Positions 4,728 through 5,592 of a DNA stretch of 5,592 nt are shown piece by piece (position 1 is the first letter of the stretch; every line of letters begins with the position of its first letter). Under the pieces are notes generated by a model that did no database searches, was not told the origin of the DNA, and was given only the letters and a program-made list of their open reading frames with translations. The position numbers were made by a program, and so were the translations under genes. Origin of the DNA: Bacteroidales bacterium. GTDB taxonomy: Bacteria > Bacteroidota > Bacteroidia > Bacteroidales > UBA932. The DNA lies in contig JAFWPT010000153.1 of assembly GCA_017509375.1 (NCBI GenBank), positions 1-5,592 of the forward strand. The letters run 5' to 3'.

Positions 4728-5592
4728 ATGAGTACGCGTGAGTACAAACAGTTGTATCTGGATTTCGATCAGTATATCCGTCAGGGTGAACCCGCTCAAA
4801 AAGACAGGGCGGAAGCGTGGCGGGTGGCTATCGGCCTGCAGGCAGTGGACGGGCTCAAGACTTCAGAGTACCTTCATCAGACTGCCCGCAAGAATATTGA
4901 GGGCGACATCACTATAGATGAAGCACGCGAGCTCATCAGGTCGTACTATCTGTCCAAAAAGAGGCGCGAGGAGGATGACGAAGAAAAGAAGGAGGCCGAT
5001 ACGGTTTCTGCGAATATAACCAAGATTCTGTCATCGAATACATTTGATTTCAGTGCCGGGGGCATTACGTCGCTTCATCGCAGGATATTTACCGGGGTGT
5101 TCAAACATGCGGGGAAACTGCGCGACTATGACATCTCAAAGAAAGAATGGGTGCTTGAAGGCGATTCGGTCAGTTATCTGAACTGGGAAGATTTGCATCG
5201 TGCCCTGGAGTACGACATTGAACGGGAACGCTCATTCAACTATAGCGGAGTTTCGCAGGACGGAATGATAGAACATATCACACAGTTCGTGTCCGGTATC
5301 TGGCAAATTCACGCCTTCTGTGAGGGCAATACCCGCACTACCGCGGTCTTCACTATTCAGTATTTGCGGTCTATCGGTTTCGATATAGATAACGACTTGT
5401 TCGCTAATCACTCGTGGTATTTCCGTAACGCCCTGGTACGGGCAAACTACCGAAATGCAGTGAAGGGGATTGACTATTCCCCCGTGTATCTTGAGCGTTT
5501 CTTCCGTAATTTGTTGCTCGGTGAGCAATGGGATCTGAGAAACCGGTATCTTCACATTCATCCGGCACCCGAATGGAGCGTTCAGCCTGACC
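4728..5592 (+). CDS. Fic-family protein with N-terminal VbhA-like antitoxin domain (3' end outside window)
   Basis: The frame is open from the ATG at 4728 to the right edge (288 complete codons, stop not reached). Residues about 30-74 (WRVAIGLQAVDGL, then GDITIDEARELI) resemble the VbhA inhibitory domain, which in Bartonella is a separate antitoxin protein. A charged helix (76-91, KKRREEDDEEKK) leads into the Fic fold. The core motif HAFCEGNTR (195-203) supplies H195, F197, E199, G200, N201 and R203 of HxFx(D/E)GNxR. Fic enzymes usually transfer AMP, or sometimes other phosphate-containing groups, to target proteins. The position of the second motif arginine is A206, and the inhibitory Glu position appears to be D41, so self-inhibition may differ from the VbhT/VbhA model. 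No other Met occurs before M180, supporting this start although it lies only 4 nt from the promoter element. The target is unknown. Confidence 0.92.
   Translation, partial: MSTREYKQLYLDFDQYIRQGEPAQKDRAEAWRVAIGLQAVDGLKTSEYLHQTARKNIEGDITIDEARELIRSYYLSKKRREEDDEEKKEADTVSANITKILSSNTFDFSAGGITSLHRRIFTGVFKHAGKLRDYDISKKEWVLEGDSVSYLNWEDLHRALEYDIERERSFNYSGVSQDGMIEHITQFVSGIWQIHAFCEGNTRTTAVFTIQYLRSIGFDIDNDLFANHSWYFRNALVRANYRNAVKGIDYSPVYLERFFRNLLLGEQWDLRNRYLHIHPAPEWSVQPD

Noticed and set aside
5232..5561. 109-codon minus-strand open frame opposite the fic gene
   Set aside because: It lies wholly antisense to the conserved Fic core and shows no recognisable family pattern, so it is a shadow frame.

Overview
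The window looks like a chromosomal accessory (defence-type) region of a member of the Bacteroidota, probably Bacteroidales. Three intergenic gaps carry the Bacteroidota -7 promoter element TAnnTTTG (1119-1126, 2938-2945, 4716-4723). None of the genes has a convincing Shine-Dalgarno sequence, and the protein families (a Fic protein with HAFCEGNTR, an AbiE pair, an hsdS/recombinase locus) fit that phylum. Genus cannot be decided from this sequence.

Left part (1-1972): the minus strand enters with the N-terminal end of a type I restriction specificity subunit (HsdS) that has no start codon before an upstream stop, so it looks like a silent hsdS cassette. Head to head with it is a complete tyrosine recombinase (162-1088), the usual partner in phase-variable type I restriction loci, where such enzymes invert hsdS segments. 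Next, behind its own promoter, is a two-domain protein (1157-1972). Its N-terminal half is a T5orf172-type GIY-YIG nuclease, and its C-terminal half resembles the EVE/PUA-like domains that read modified bases. It is a candidate modification-dependent nuclease.

Middle part (2028-2894): a beta-class carbonic anhydrase and a small nucleoside 2-deoxyribosyltransferase-like protein, 15 nt apart and probably co-transcribed. By eye they are more G+C-rich than the genes on either side and may be chromosomal backbone or passenger genes.

Right part (2963-5592): a type IV toxin-antitoxin pair, AbiEi antitoxin and AbiEii nucleotidyltransferase toxin, overlapping by 8 nt. Its promoter is followed by a perfect 7-bp-arm palindrome that probably spans the transcription start and is a candidate AbiEi operator. 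After a 108-nt gap comes a Fic-family enzyme with a fused VbhA-like inhibitory domain, running off the right edge. Its promoter sits so close to the ATG that the mRNA is probably leaderless.

Taken together, at least four modules linked to phage defence or growth control (type I restriction specificity switching, a possible modified-DNA nuclease, AbiE, Fic) are packed on one side or the other of a two-gene metabolic unit. No tRNA, rRNA, CRISPR array or insertion sequence is visible. No stretch above 300 nt lacks a gene; the longest gap is 4620-4727.
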